From NCBI RefSeq assembly GCF_012926505.1, contig NZ_JABBNT010000001.1:930001-994000 (forward strand): DNA of 64,000 nt, read 5' to 3'. The first letter of the stretch is position 1. Each line of letters starts with the position of its first letter. A program made the translations under genes and the position numbers. Below, piece by piece: positions 26,752 to 37,276 of the stretch. Source of the stretch: Pacificispira spongiicola (GTDB lineage: Bacteria; Pseudomonadota; Alphaproteobacteria; UBA8366; Aestuariispiraceae). The notes under the pieces were generated by a model that did no database searches, was not told where the DNA came from, and was given only the letters and a program-made list of their open reading frames with translations.

Positions 26752-28745
26752 CAGCCCGTCCCATCCTTAGGCCCCGCACCGCCGGAATCGGCGGTTGCGA
26801 AGCCTTGCAGGCGCAGCACCTCCTCCAACAGATCGCGGGCGATCGGGGCGGCGGCGCGAGAACCGCCTTCCGCGTGTTCGACGACAACGGATACCGCATA
26901 ACGGGGATTGTCCACAGGCGCGAAACCGACGAACAAGGCATGATCCCGAAGGCGCCACGCAATGTCCTCGCCGCTTCGGATGCCTGCATCGCGTTCCGCC
27001 TGGGAAATCCGGCGGACCTGACTGGTTCCCGTTTTGCCGCCCATGGTGAATTCCGACAGGCGCAGGGCCGATTTCCGTGCCGTCCCCCGGTCGCCGTTGA
27101 CGACCTCGTCCATCGCATGGCGCAGAATATCCAAATGTTCCTGCCGAAATCCCAGGGACGGGAAGGAATCCGCCGTCGGACCGCTCCCCGCAAGGGTGGC
27201 GGTTGCCTCGCTGAGGCTGGTGGCCGCGTTTTCCACCTCATGGTCGAAGCGCGACGCCGTCGTGACCGGGCTGTCCGCATCCTGAATCGGATTCCCGTCG
27301 GTATCGAACCCGTCGACCGGATAGGCGAGGCGCGGCACGACCGCGCGCCCGCCATTGACCAGACGCGCCGTCATAATCGCCAATTGCAGCGGCGTCGTCA
27401 GCACGAAGCCCTGTCCGATGCCGACGACGAGCGTTTCGCCCATATGCCATGGTTGACCGCGGGCTTCCCGCTTCCATTTCCGGGTCGGGATCAAGCCGGC
27501 CTTTTCCCCCAGGAGCTCGATCCCGGAGGCCGCCCCCAGGCCCAGCCGGTTGGACACTTCCGCAATCCGGTCGACGCCGACGCGCCGGGCGACGTCGTAG
27601 AACCAGACGTCGCAGGATTGGGCGATCGCCGACGTCATATCCATCGAACCATGCCCGTGGCGCTTCCAGCAATGAAAACGGCGGTCCCCCAGTTCCATAT
27701 GCCCGGGGCAATAGACGGTGTGGTCGGGACCGATGCCGTTTTCCAAGGCCGCCAGAGCCACCGCCATCTTGTAGGTCGATCCCGGCGAGTATTGACCCGC
27801 GATCGCCTTGTTGGTCAGCGGTCCATACGGGTTTTTCACCAGCTTTTCCCAATCCGACGCACCGATGCCTTCGCTGAATGCATTCGGATCGTAAGCCGGG
27901 ACGGAAACCAGCGAGAGGATATCGCCGTTGTGAATATCCATGACAACGGCAGAGGCCGCCTTCTCGTTACGCAGCCGCGCGCCGGTGAAGTCCTGCAGAC
28001 GCATATCGAGCGTCAGGCGAAGCTCCCGCCCGGGATGACCTTCCTGACGGTCAATCTCCCGGATAACACGGCCCAGAGCGTTGACTTCGACCTTGCTGGT
28101 CCCTGCAGTCCCGCGCAAGGCGAGGTCATAGTGCTTTTCGATGCCGTTCTTGCCGACCTTGAAGCCGGGAAGCTCCAATAACGGGTCGCCGGACAAATCC
28201 TTTTCCGTCACGCCGGACACATAGCCGACGACATGCGCCATATGTTCGGCATAGGGATAGTGTCTGGATTGACCGACATCGATACTGACCCCCGGCAGGT
28301 CCGGCTGATTGACGCCGATCCGGCTTACTTCCTGCCAGCTTAAATTCTCGACAACCGTGATCGGAACGAAGGCGAGACGCCGTTCCGCCTCCCGCATTAC
28401 GCGTTGGGCGGTGTGTTCGTCGATATCGATCAGCGTCGCCAGCTTCCGCATCACCGCCGCGACACCGCCGGCGCTTTCCGCCTGTTCCCGTACCAGAACG
28501 ACGCGATAGTTGTGGATATTAATCGCAAGGTAATCGCCGTTGCGATCGACGATGAAGCCGCGCGGTGGGGCGATCAGCCGGAAGTTGATACGGTTTTCTT
28601 CGGCCAATGTCGCATAGCGTTCGCTTTCCACCACCTGCAGGTAATAGAGCCGCGCCGCCAATCCGCCCATAACGAGGGTCTGGCCGCCAACAAAAAGGGC
28701 CGCGCGCCTGCTGAAAACCCGTGTTCTGGTCTTTTCCGGATTCAT
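26751..28745 (-). CDS. mrdA: Penicillin-binding protein 2 (elongasome transpeptidase)
   Basis: The 664-residue class B PBP has an N-terminal membrane anchor (about residues 12-32) and a dimerisation region. The transpeptidase domain shows the active-site SxxK in SPGSTYKMA, a SxN-type motif SCD in AQSCDVWFYDVA, and KTGTS in GGKTGTSQVRR. It crosslinks lateral-wall peptidoglycan with RodA. It overlaps mreD upstream and rodA downstream by 4 bp each. The C-terminus ends shortly after VLRLQGFATADSG and is of usual length for alphaproteobacterial PBP2. Confidence 0.95.
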   Translation of the reverse strand: MNPEKTRTRVFSRRAALFVGGQTLVMGGLAARLYYLQVVESERYATLAEENRINFRLIAPPRGFIVDRNGDYLAINIHNYRVVLVREQAESAGGVAAVMRKLATLIDIDEHTAQRVMREAERRLAFVPITVVENLSWQEVSRIGVNQPDLPGVSIDVGQSRHYPYAEHMAHVVGYVSGVTEKDLSGDPLLELPGFKVGKNGIEKHYDLALRGTAGTSKVEVNALGRVIREIDRQEGHPGRELRLTLDMRLQDFTGARLRNEKAASAVVMDIHNGDILSLVSVPAYDPNAFSEGIGASDWEKLVKNPYGPLTNKAIAGQYSPGSTYKMAVALAALENGIGPDHTVYCPGHMELGDRRFHCWKRHGHGSMDMTSAIAQSCDVWFYDVARRVGVDRIAEVSNRLGLGAASGIELLGEKAGLIPTRKWKREARGQPWHMGETLVVGIGQGFVLTTPLQLAIMTARLVNGGRAVVPRLAYPVDGFDTDGNPIQDADSPVTTASRFDHEVENAATSLSEATATLAGSGPTADSFPSLGFRQEHLDILRHAMDEVVNGDRGTARKSALRLSEFTMGGKTGTSQVRRISQAERDAGIRSGEDIAWRLRDHALFVGFAPVDNPRYAVSVVVEHAEGGSRAAAPIARDLLEEVLRLQGFATADSGGAGPKDGTG

Positions 28746-29284
28746 GCATCCAACTCCCGCACCGGAACCAGCTTATGCGCCTGGCTGAGCAGCGCCGCAA
28801 AGGGAGGATACAACAGAATGGTGAGAACCCAAGAAATGCCAGCCCCTTTCGGGTCGATCCAGGCATTCAACACAAACATGTTCGATATCCAGGTCAGCAG
28901 CGCCGCCCCGAAGGCGATCAGCATGAAGCCCCACCAGACGACACCGAAGCTCTTGCCGTGAAAGAACCGTCGTTGGGACACGACGACCAAATAGGACAGC
29001 AACAGGATAAACGACGTGACGCCGGGGGCCGACCCGATCAGGAGGTCCTGAAACAGCCCGATCGCCAAGATGAAGAAGCCGCGCAATAGATCCGGTCGGT
29101 AGATCGACCAATAATAGATCGCGATCAGGGTCAGCGCCGGGGCGACCAGGGCAAACATCGGCAGACGGCTGGGCACCGCGCTCAACACGACGCACATCAA
29201 GGCCGTCAGCAGCGGCAGCAAGCCTCTGGCGAAATGGTCCATCCTTGCGAGAAGGCCGCTTCTCATCGTCGTCGCGAATGCCAT
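28742..29284 (-). CDS. mreD: Rod shape-determining protein MreD
   Basis: The 180-residue membrane protein has about five hydrophobic segments and the diagnostic central stretch YYWSIYRPDLLRGFFILAIGLFQDLLIGSAPG (residues about 58-90), matching the YW...RPxLxP...G...DxL pattern of MreD. It sits between mreC and mrdA and overlaps mrdA by 4 bp. The protein links MreC and the cytoplasmic MreB filaments to the wall-synthesis enzymes. Confidence 0.92.
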   Translation of the reverse strand: MAFATTMRSGLLARMDHFARGLLPLLTALMCVVLSAVPSRLPMFALVAPALTLIAIYYWSIYRPDLLRGFFILAIGLFQDLLIGSAPGVTSFILLLSYLVVVSQRRFFHGKSFGVVWWGFMLIAFGAALLTWISNMFVLNAWIDPKGAGISWVLTILLYPPFAALLSQAHKLVPVRELDA

Positions 29285-29322
29285 GTTTCTACCGAAAAAC
29301 GTATCGTCAGCCCAAATCCGCC

Positions 29323-30231
29323 TTATGGGCGGACTGGGCGCATATCTGATCCGACGGACCGGGTCGGCGCCACGCCCTGCGGCGCGGAACCGAGAATACC
29401 GTCGAGACCGAAATCCATCAGGCGGACCAATTCGGGCCGCTCATCGGAAGAATAAAGTTGTACGCGCACACCGCTTTCGTCCGCCGTCGCAACCACCCCG
29501 ATCGGCAGCCCCGGCGGGAAGGCCCCCGCATCGCCGGAGGTGACGACACGCTGGCCCGGTTGCAGGTCCGAATTCGCGGCGCCGTAGATCAGGCGCGGAA
29601 AGGCGGTGTTGTCCCCGGCGAGAATGGCACGGGCACGCGAGCTTTCAATCTGCACCGGCACACGGCTGTTAAGGTCCGTCAGCAGCAGGATGCGGGACGA
29701 ATGCAGCCCGACTTCCGCGACACGGCCGATCAGACCCGTTCCGATCACGGCGGCCTGCCCCTTCCGGGCGCCCTGGATTTCACCAACATTCAACAGCAAG
29801 GACCGAACAAAGGTCCCGCCCGTACCGATGACGCGTCCCGTCACGAAGCGCTTCACCGTTTCGCGCCGAAATGTCAGAAGCTCACGCATCTGCGAATTCT
29901 CGACCTCCAGACGGCGAGCGACGGCCTGCCATTGCATCAGGCGTTCGACTTCCTGCCGCAGGCGTTCGTTTTCCTGATAGAGATAGAGAAGATCGTAACC
30001 GTGTTCGACCAGCGCGTTCATCGCGTCGACGGGTCTGACAAGAACGTCCAAGATCGGCGCGGCCGCATCCGTGACCTGCATCCGCGCCCGCTCAAAGGAG
30101 TCGGGATCCGTCCGACCCAAAACCATCAGGGCGATGGAACACGCCAAAAAAATGAGAAAGACAGCCCGCTGCGCAAATGTCCGAAGCGGCTGCGCCGTTC
30201 TGGTATCCGGCCCTTTCGCGCGTTTCGCCAC
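29323..30231 (-). CDS. mreC: Rod shape-determining protein MreC
   Basis: This is a bitopic periplasmic scaffold of the elongasome of about 302 residues. A membrane anchor (AQRAVFLIFLACSIALMVLG) is followed by a coiled coil (YLYQENERLRQEVERLMQW) and the beta-rich MreC domain with GTGGTFVRSLLLNVG, IGTGLIGRVAEVGLHSSRILLLTD and the ILAGDNT region. The start is uncertain: a GTG at 30231 with a GAGGGG element is used, and a TTG at 30267 with poor signals would add 12 residues. It lies 85 bp downstream of mreB. Confidence 0.93.
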   Translation of the reverse strand: MAKRAKGPDTRTAQPLRTFAQRAVFLIFLACSIALMVLGRTDPDSFERARMQVTDAAAPILDVLVRPVDAMNALVEHGYDLLYLYQENERLRQEVERLMQWQAVARRLEVENSQMRELLTFRRETVKRFVTGRVIGTGGTFVRSLLLNVGEIQGARKGQAAVIGTGLIGRVAEVGLHSSRILLLTDLNSRVPVQIESSRARAILAGDNTAFPRLIYGAANSDLQPGQRVVTSGDAGAFPPGLPIGVVATADESGVRVQLYSSDERPELVRLMDFGLDGILGSAPQGVAPTRSVGSDMRPVRP

Positions 30232-30316
30232 CTTGGCGTCGCCCCTCTCGCTTCCGTCCCGGCCCAATCACCCGATAACCGAAGCCCGCGATCCGAACGG
30301 ACCGCACGGCAGCGGC

Positions 30317-31477
<1,161 letters not shown>

Positions 31478-31604
31478 TTAAGCGATTGGATTACGCTGAT
31501 TCAGCCTGTCCGGCAAACGTTTTTTCCCCGAATTTCCGGGCAAAATTAAGGCATTTAAGGTAAATCCCAAGCCGCCTTGCCGTCAGCCGATGGGCAACCA
31601 TGCC

Positions 31605-32207
31605 CTATCCGTCTTGTACCGGAACCATCGGGCGGTCGTCGGTGCGAAGGATGCCGAACGTATCATGATCCTGCCATCGGCCGTTGATGCACAGATACTT
31701 TCGTGCCCGTCCCTCCGCCTGGAATCCCGCCTTGATCAAGAGGGTCCGACTGGCATGATTGTCAACGAGGCATGCCGCTTCGACGCGATGCAGGTTCAAC
31801 TTGCGGAAGGCAAAGTCCAGGATGATTTGGACCGCCTCTCCGCCATAGCCCCTGCGGATAAAAGGTTCGCCCACCCAGTACCCGATACTGCCGGATTCCA
31901 CGACGCCATGCCGGACATTGGTCAGGGTGATTCCCCCGACCAGTGTCCCGCCGCCATTTTCCCAAATAAAGAAACCGAAACTCGTCCCTTGCCGCCACTC
32001 TTGCGCGACCCGTCGCACACGTCGGCGATAAGCACCGGGGGTCAGCGCATCCCGCGACCAGGCGGGTTCCCAAGGTTCTAGGAAGGTCTTCGATTTGCTG
32101 CGTATATCGATCCAATGCCGCAGGTCGGCCCGCCGGGGCGGCCGCAAGGTAACGGTCGGGCCGACGAAGCTGCATCGCGGCGGTATGGGACTAAACAGTT
32201 TCAGCAT
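31605..32207 (-). CDS. GNAT-family N-acetyltransferase, RimJ/RimL type
   Basis: The 200-residue protein has the GNAT core. VGGITLTNVRHGVVESGSIGYWV is followed by the acetyl-CoA loop RRGYGGEAVQ, then NLHRVEAACLVDNHASRTLLIKAGF. The sequence resembles ribosomal-protein S5 alanine N-acetyltransferase (RimJ) and relatives. It is the last gene of the long leftward cox-thrC-M16 run, 20 bp after the peptidase gene, a position common in alphaproteobacteria. The actual acceptor protein or small molecule is unknown. Confidence 0.88.
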   Translation of the reverse strand: MLKLFSPIPPRCSFVGPTVTLRPPRRADLRHWIDIRSKSKTFLEPWEPAWSRDALTPGAYRRRVRRVAQEWRQGTSFGFFIWENGGGTLVGGITLTNVRHGVVESGSIGYWVGEPFIRRGYGGEAVQIILDFAFRKLNLHRVEAACLVDNHASRTLLIKAGFQAEGRARKYLCINGRWQDHDTFGILRTDDRPMVPVQDG

Positions 32208-32227
32208 CGGTAGCGCGTGCGTTGCGA

Positions 32228-33490
32228 TCAGGCTCGCAAACGATCCGCGATACGCTCGTAAGTTTCAAGTTTCGAAACGGGACCGATGGCCGCCACGGTC
32301 GGTGCGGTGGTAAACATGCGCCGGGCCAGCGCTTGCAGCGCGGTCTTGTCGACGGCTTCAACGGCCGCAACCTGCTCCTCCACGGACATCGGGCGACCGT
32401 GGATAAGGATTTGATTGCCCAACTGGTCGGACCGTGCGCCGGAGCTTTCCCGCGCCATGATCAAGGAGGCGCGCATCTGTGTGATCGCGCGCTCGATCTC
32501 TTCGTCCGTCAACGTGTCCGCCAGCGTCGTGATCTCGTCCGCGACAACCGGGACGAGTTCGACCACATCGTCCTCTCCCGTCCCCGCATAGATACCGAAC
32601 AGACCGCTATCGGCAAAGGTCCAGGCGAAGGAATAGATCGAATAGACGAGGCCGCGCTCCTCCCGGATCGACTGAAACAGCCGGGACGACATACCGCCGC
32701 CCAGCAGCGCCGATAGAACGCCCGCCGTATAGTAGTCGCGGCCTTCGAAGCTGGGGCCTTCGAACCCCAACAGCAGATGCACCTGCTCGCTGTCGCGGTC
32801 CTCCCGGTATTCGCCACCGGTATAGCGGGACGGGGTGATATCGGTGTCCCGCGCGGGACCGACCGTCTTGAATTTTTCCCGTGCCAGATCGACGAAGCTG
32901 TCGTGATCGACCTTCCCCGCCGCACACAGGACCATATTTTCCCCGGCATACCGGTTCGTCATGAAGCCCTGGATGGACTCCCGCGGCATGGCCTTGACGG
33001 TATCGACCGTCCCCAGCACGGGCCGCCCCATCGCCTGATCCGGATAGGCGACTTCCTGAAACCGGTCATAGACGATGTCGTCCGGCGTATCGAAACACTG
33101 GCCGATTTCCTGAAGAATCACACCGCGCTCGCGTTCCAGCTCCTGAGGATCGAAGCTTGGATTCTGCAGGATGTCCGCAACGATATCGACGGCCAGCGGC
33201 AGGTCGTCCGCCAGCACCTTGGCGTAATAAGCGGTGTTTTCGCGCGCGGTATAGGCGTTCAGGTGACCACCGACCGCCTCGATTTCCTCCGCGATGCGAC
33301 GGGCCGTACGTGTCGCCGTACCTTTAAAAGCCATATGCTCCAGGAAATGCGCGACACCGTTGATTTCCTTGGGTTCCGCCCGCGTACCCGCGCCGACCCA
33401 AACACCGATACTGGCCGTGCCGACACCGGGCATCGAATCCGTTGCGACCCGAAGGCCGGAGTCCAGGGTGCTGACACGTGCCGTCGTCAT
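32228..33490 (-). CDS. M16-family zinc peptidase (mitochondrial processing peptidase-like)
   Basis: The 420-residue protein has the inverted zinc motif HFLEHMAFKG near residue 48 (HxxEH) and a downstream glutamate about 75 residues later in RERGVILQEIGQ. The C-terminal half carries the domain-pairing arginine/tyrosine-type sequence GGGMSSRLFQSIREERGLVYSIYSF. It resembles the beta subunit of the mitochondrial processing peptidase, which descends from such alphaproteobacterial proteins. It overlaps the thrC stop by 1 bp (ATGA arrangement). It probably degrades or processes peptides. Confidence 0.92.
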   Translation of the reverse strand: MTTARVSTLDSGLRVATDSMPGVGTASIGVWVGAGTRAEPKEINGVAHFLEHMAFKGTATRTARRIAEEIEAVGGHLNAYTARENTAYYAKVLADDLPLAVDIVADILQNPSFDPQELERERGVILQEIGQCFDTPDDIVYDRFQEVAYPDQAMGRPVLGTVDTVKAMPRESIQGFMTNRYAGENMVLCAAGKVDHDSFVDLAREKFKTVGPARDTDITPSRYTGGEYREDRDSEQVHLLLGFEGPSFEGRDYYTAGVLSALLGGGMSSRLFQSIREERGLVYSIYSFAWTFADSGLFGIYAGTGEDDVVELVPVVADEITTLADTLTDEEIERAITQMRASLIMARESSGARSDQLGNQILIHGRPMSVEEQVAAVEAVDKTALQALARRMFTTAPTVAAIGPVSKLETYERIADRLRA

Positions 33491-34896
33491 CAGACGCCAC
33501 CTGCCCGGTTGGACGCGGTGCGCACATGGTCCTGGATCGCGTTCAGGCTGTTCGGCAGCCGGATGTAGCGTTCTTCCCGGTCATACAGGTCTGACAGGAA
33601 CGGCGGCAATGCTGGCCGGATGCCGGTCGCGGCTTCAACCGCATCGGGGAATTTCGCCGGATGCGCCGTCGCCGCCACCACAAGCGGCACGTCCGTTTCC
33701 GTCCGGCGCGTCCAGCCCGCGACGATCCCGATCGCGCTGTGCGGATCGACCAATTCGCCCGTGGATTCAAGAACGGCCTTCATCGCCGCCAGGGTTTCTT
33801 CGTTCGACAAGCGGTGGCCGGAGAAAAGTTGCAGCGCGCGATGCCAGCGGTCGTCATCGATTTCCAATTTGCCGGACGCCCGGAAGGTCTGCATCAGATG
33901 CGCCGTCGCGGGACCGTCCCGGTCCATCAATTCGAACAGGAGGCGTTCGAAGTTGCTGGATACCTGAATGTCCATGCTGGGCGAATGCGTCGGCACGACA
34001 CCATGGACGGACATGTCGTTGTCCTGGAGGAACCGAGCCAGGATGTCGTTTTCGTTCGACCCGACGATCAGTTGCTGGATCGGCAGGCCCATCTGCCGGG
34101 CGGCATATCCGGCGAAGACATTGCCGAAATTGCCGGTCGGCACCGCAAAGGATACCTCCCGATCCGGCGCGCCCAGGGACAGGGCCGCATGGACGTAATA
34201 GACGATCTGGCACATGATCCGCGCCCAGTTGATCGAATTCACCGCCGACAGGTTCATCGTGTCGCGGAAGGCCGCGTCGTTGAACATCGCCTTCACGAGG
34301 TCCTGGCAATCGTCGAACGTCCCGTCGACGGCGACGTTATGAACGTTCATCGCCGCAACGGTCGTCATCTGCCGACGCTGAACCTCCGAGCACCGTTCAA
34401 AGGGGTGCAGGATAAAGATATCGATGGAATCGCGGTCGCGGCAGGCCTCGATCGCGGCGGACCCCGTATCGCCGGAGGTCGCGCCGACGATGCAGATGCG
34501 TTCCCCCCGCTGTTTCAGAACATGGTCGAACATCCGCCCGACCAGTTGCAATGCATAGTCCTTAAAACTCAGCGTCGGGCCGTGAAACAGTTCCATCAGC
34601 CAACTATCGGCGTTCAATTGCTTCAGGGGCGCGACGGCATCATGATCGAATCCGGCATAGGCCTCCGACGCCATATCGGCGAAGGCATCCTCGTCGATGG
34701 AATCGCCCAGGAAGGGCAGGCAGACCCGCGTCGCCAGTTCGTCATAGGGCAGGCCGCGCATCGCCCGCCATTCGTCGGCGGTGAACCGCGGCCAGTCGGC
34801 GGGCACGTAAAGGCCGCCGTCTCGCGCTAGGCCGGTCAAAAGGACATCGGCGAAGCCGAGATCCGGTGCTTCGCCGCGCGTACTGATATATCTCAT
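33490..34896 (-). CDS. thrC: Threonine synthase
   Basis: The 468-residue PLP enzyme converts O-phospho-L-homoserine to threonine. The N-terminus MRYISTRGEAPDLGFADVLLTGLARDGGLYVP is characteristic. The PLP lysine lies in GPTLSFKDYALQ, and the phosphate-binding loop is GATSGDTGSAAIEA. Length matches the long form found in Gram-negative bacteria and fungi. It is followed by the M16 peptidase with a 4-bp overlap, a conserved alphaproteobacterial pair. Confidence 0.96.
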   Translation of the reverse strand: MRYISTRGEAPDLGFADVLLTGLARDGGLYVPADWPRFTADEWRAMRGLPYDELATRVCLPFLGDSIDEDAFADMASEAYAGFDHDAVAPLKQLNADSWLMELFHGPTLSFKDYALQLVGRMFDHVLKQRGERICIVGATSGDTGSAAIEACRDRDSIDIFILHPFERCSEVQRRQMTTVAAMNVHNVAVDGTFDDCQDLVKAMFNDAAFRDTMNLSAVNSINWARIMCQIVYYVHAALSLGAPDREVSFAVPTGNFGNVFAGYAARQMGLPIQQLIVGSNENDILARFLQDNDMSVHGVVPTHSPSMDIQVSSNFERLLFELMDRDGPATAHLMQTFRASGKLEIDDDRWHRALQLFSGHRLSNEETLAAMKAVLESTGELVDPHSAIGIVAGWTRRTETDVPLVVAATAHPAKFPDAVEAATGIRPALPPFLSDLYDREERYIRLPNSLNAIQDHVRTASNRAGGV

Positions 34897-34941
34897 GATA
34901 CCGTCCCGCGCCCAATAGGACGCTTAATCTAAATTGGGCGC

Positions 34942-35784
34942 TTAGGCGTCCGCCTTCGCCGCGATCATGTGCACGTCGCGTTGCGGGAACGGAATGCTGA
35001 GTCCGCCCTCTTCGATCTTTTCCTTCGACCAGCGGGTCATGTCCCATTTCAGCGCCCAGAAATCGGCGCTCTTCGCCCAGAACCGCATGGTGATGTTGAC
35101 GGAACTGTCGCCCAGGGTCGTCACCATTGTCTGCGGCGCCGGGTCCTTGAGCACCCGGTCGTCCTTTTCCATCAATCCGTTCAGGATTTCCAGAGCCTTG
35201 CCGATATCGTCCTCGTAGGAAATGCCGACAACCAGATCCATGCGACGCTGACCGTTGCGCGAATAGTTGGTGATCTTGGAATTCCACAGATTGCTGTTCG
35301 GGCAGGAAACGTAGATGCCGTCCACGGTGGTGAATTGCGTCGTGAACAGACCGATTTCATCGACCGTCGCGGAAACCGGGCCCGCATCGACGAAATCGCC
35401 GACCTTGAAGGGACGCAGGATCAACAACATGATCCCGGCGGCGATGTTCTGCAGCGTGCCTTGCAGCGAAAGGCCGATGGCCAAACCGGCGGCACCCAGA
35501 ACGGCGATGATGCTGGCCGTCTGGACCCCGAACTGATTCAGGATCGCAATGACGGTGATGATCACCACAAGATAACGCACCATGCTGGCGAACAGAGGCT
35601 TCAGCGTGCTGTCGATGCGTTCGAAACGGCTGAGCGACGATCGGACCCAGTTCGACAGACGGCCCGCGATCCAAAGACCGATGAGCAGAATCACCAGGGC
35701 ACCGACAATGTTCGTGCCGTATTCGAGCGCCTGGGGAACCATCCATTCCCAGGCTTCCTGGGCCAGTTTCGTCGTCTCTTCCAT
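34942..35784 (-). CDS. mscS: MscS-family small-conductance mechanosensitive channel
   Basis: The 280-residue protein has three N-terminal membrane helices (the first near residues 20-42). The pore-lining third helix AVLGAAGLAIGLSLQGTLQNIAAG carries the Ala/Gly packing pattern of MscS, followed by the beta domain (RPFKVGDFVDAG, VSCPNSNLWNSKITNYS) and the alpha/beta C-terminal domain. It releases solutes on hypo-osmotic shock. It begins 1 bp past the stop of the upstream M32 gene and has an AAGGA site inside that gene. Confidence 0.92.
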   Translation of the reverse strand: MEETTKLAQEAWEWMVPQALEYGTNIVGALVILLIGLWIAGRLSNWVRSSLSRFERIDSTLKPLFASMVRYLVVIITVIAILNQFGVQTASIIAVLGAAGLAIGLSLQGTLQNIAAGIMLLILRPFKVGDFVDAGPVSATVDEIGLFTTQFTTVDGIYVSCPNSNLWNSKITNYSRNGQRRMDLVVGISYEDDIGKALEILNGLMEKDDRVLKDPAPQTMVTTLGDSSVNITMRFWAKSADFWALKWDMTRWSKEKIEEGGLSIPFPQRDVHMIAAKADA

Positions 35785-35785
35785 C

Positions 35786-37273
35786 CTAGTTTTCCTTCAG
35801 ATAGCGTGTCGTCAGATGCCGTTTGAACGCCGACGCGTCGAGCGGTCGCCCGGTTGCGCCCTCTATCAAGGCATCGGCGGACAGGTAACTGCCTTTTGAA
35901 TGAATGGCACCACCCAGCCAGCGCATCAAGGGTGAAAACTCGCCACGCCCCAGGAATTCGGGGATTTCCGGCAGATCGGCATGGGCCGCTTCGGCCAATT
36001 GCGCCGCCAGCATGGCCCCCAGACTATAGGTCGGGAAATACCCGATCGCGCCGTCATACCAATGGATATCCTGCAGGCATCCGCGCCGGTCGTCCGGCAC
36101 ATCGATACCCAGCAAGGTTTTCATTCCCTCGTTCCAGGCACCGGGCAGGTCCGCGACGACAAGGTCCCCGGACAGCAAGGCGCGTTCCAGCCGTGTGCGC
36201 AGGATGACATGCGCCGGATAGGTCACCTCATCCGCCGTTACCCGGATAAATCCCGGTTCGACCCATTGCTGATACCGTTTGAAATTCTCGACGTCGAAGG
36301 CGGGGTCGTCGCCCAGAACCTCCCGCGCCTGACCCGCGAGCCATGTCAGAAACGCGTCGGAACGGCTGGCCTGCATCTCGATGCTGAGCGACTGGCTTTC
36401 ATGCACGACCATCCCCAGCGACGCGCCGACGGGCTGACGCGCCCATTCCTTCGGCAGGCCCGCCTCATAGGCGGCATGACCGCATTCATGCAGCACCGCC
36501 ATGACCGCGTTCGTCGGATCGGCCGGGTCAAATGTGACGGTGATCCGTTGATCGCCGGGATAGCCCGTCGAGAACGGATGAGCGCTGACATCGATCCGGC
36601 CTCCCTTCTCATTGAAACCAACCGCGACCGCAAGACGGTCGATCAGGGCTTTCTGATGCACGGGGTCGGCAGCCCGAGGCGCGATCGGCTTTCCGCCTTC
36701 CGCTTCCTGACGTGTCAGGACCTTTTCCAGGAAACCCGGCAGAAACGCGGCGTAATCGTCGAAAATCGGATCGATGCGGGCCGCACGCATACCGGGGGCG
36801 TAAGCCTCCAGCAGGGCGTCATAAGGGGCCAGATCGAACGCCGCGGCATAAGCGGCGGCACTTTCGCGTGTCAGATCCAGAACATCGTCCAACAGCGGTG
36901 CGACAGATTTGAAATCGCTGCCGGCGCGCGCGCCTCGCCAGGCATGTTCACAGGCGCTACAAGCCTTCGACAGGTCTTCGACCAGCCGATCGTCCAAGGC
37001 GGTTTCAAAGCGATATTCGCGGCGCATCTGACGCAGGTTTGCGGCCTGCCAATCGGTCAGGTTCTCCGCTTCCGCATCGTCCAGCAGCCGCCCGATATCC
37101 GGGTCGCTCAACAGCCGGTGGCGCAGCAGTTTCAATTCTGCCAATTGATCGCCGCGCGGACCCGCCGCCGTTTCGGGCATCATGGTCGACGCGTCCCAAT
37201 GCAGGACCGTCTGGACCTCCCCGAAGATCGCGATGCGACGGAACCGCGATTCCAGCTCCGAATAGCCCCCCAC
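35786..37273 (-). CDS. Carboxypeptidase of family M32
   Basis: The 495-residue metallocarboxypeptidase has zinc motif HECGHAAYE (HExxH type) with a following helix, and the family stretches DPTNAVMAVLHE, GASLGMVVHESQSLSIEMQ and the C-terminal LMRWLGGAIHSKGSYLSADALIE. It releases C-terminal residues of peptides. The start is a GTG at 37273, 3 bp downstream of the surf1 stop; no better in-frame start is nearby. It lies between surf1 and mscS in the leftward run. Confidence 0.93.
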   Translation of the reverse strand: MGGYSELESRFRRIAIFGEVQTVLHWDASTMMPETAAGPRGDQLAELKLLRHRLLSDPDIGRLLDDAEAENLTDWQAANLRQMRREYRFETALDDRLVEDLSKACSACEHAWRGARAGSDFKSVAPLLDDVLDLTRESAAAYAAAFDLAPYDALLEAYAPGMRAARIDPIFDDYAAFLPGFLEKVLTRQEAEGGKPIAPRAADPVHQKALIDRLAVAVGFNEKGGRIDVSAHPFSTGYPGDQRITVTFDPADPTNAVMAVLHECGHAAYEAGLPKEWARQPVGASLGMVVHESQSLSIEMQASRSDAFLTWLAGQAREVLGDDPAFDVENFKRYQQWVEPGFIRVTADEVTYPAHVILRTRLERALLSGDLVVADLPGAWNEGMKTLLGIDVPDDRRGCLQDIHWYDGAIGYFPTYSLGAMLAAQLAEAAHADLPEIPEFLGRGEFSPLMRWLGGAIHSKGSYLSADALIEGATGRPLDASAFKRHLTTRYLKEN

Positions 37274-37276
37274 GGA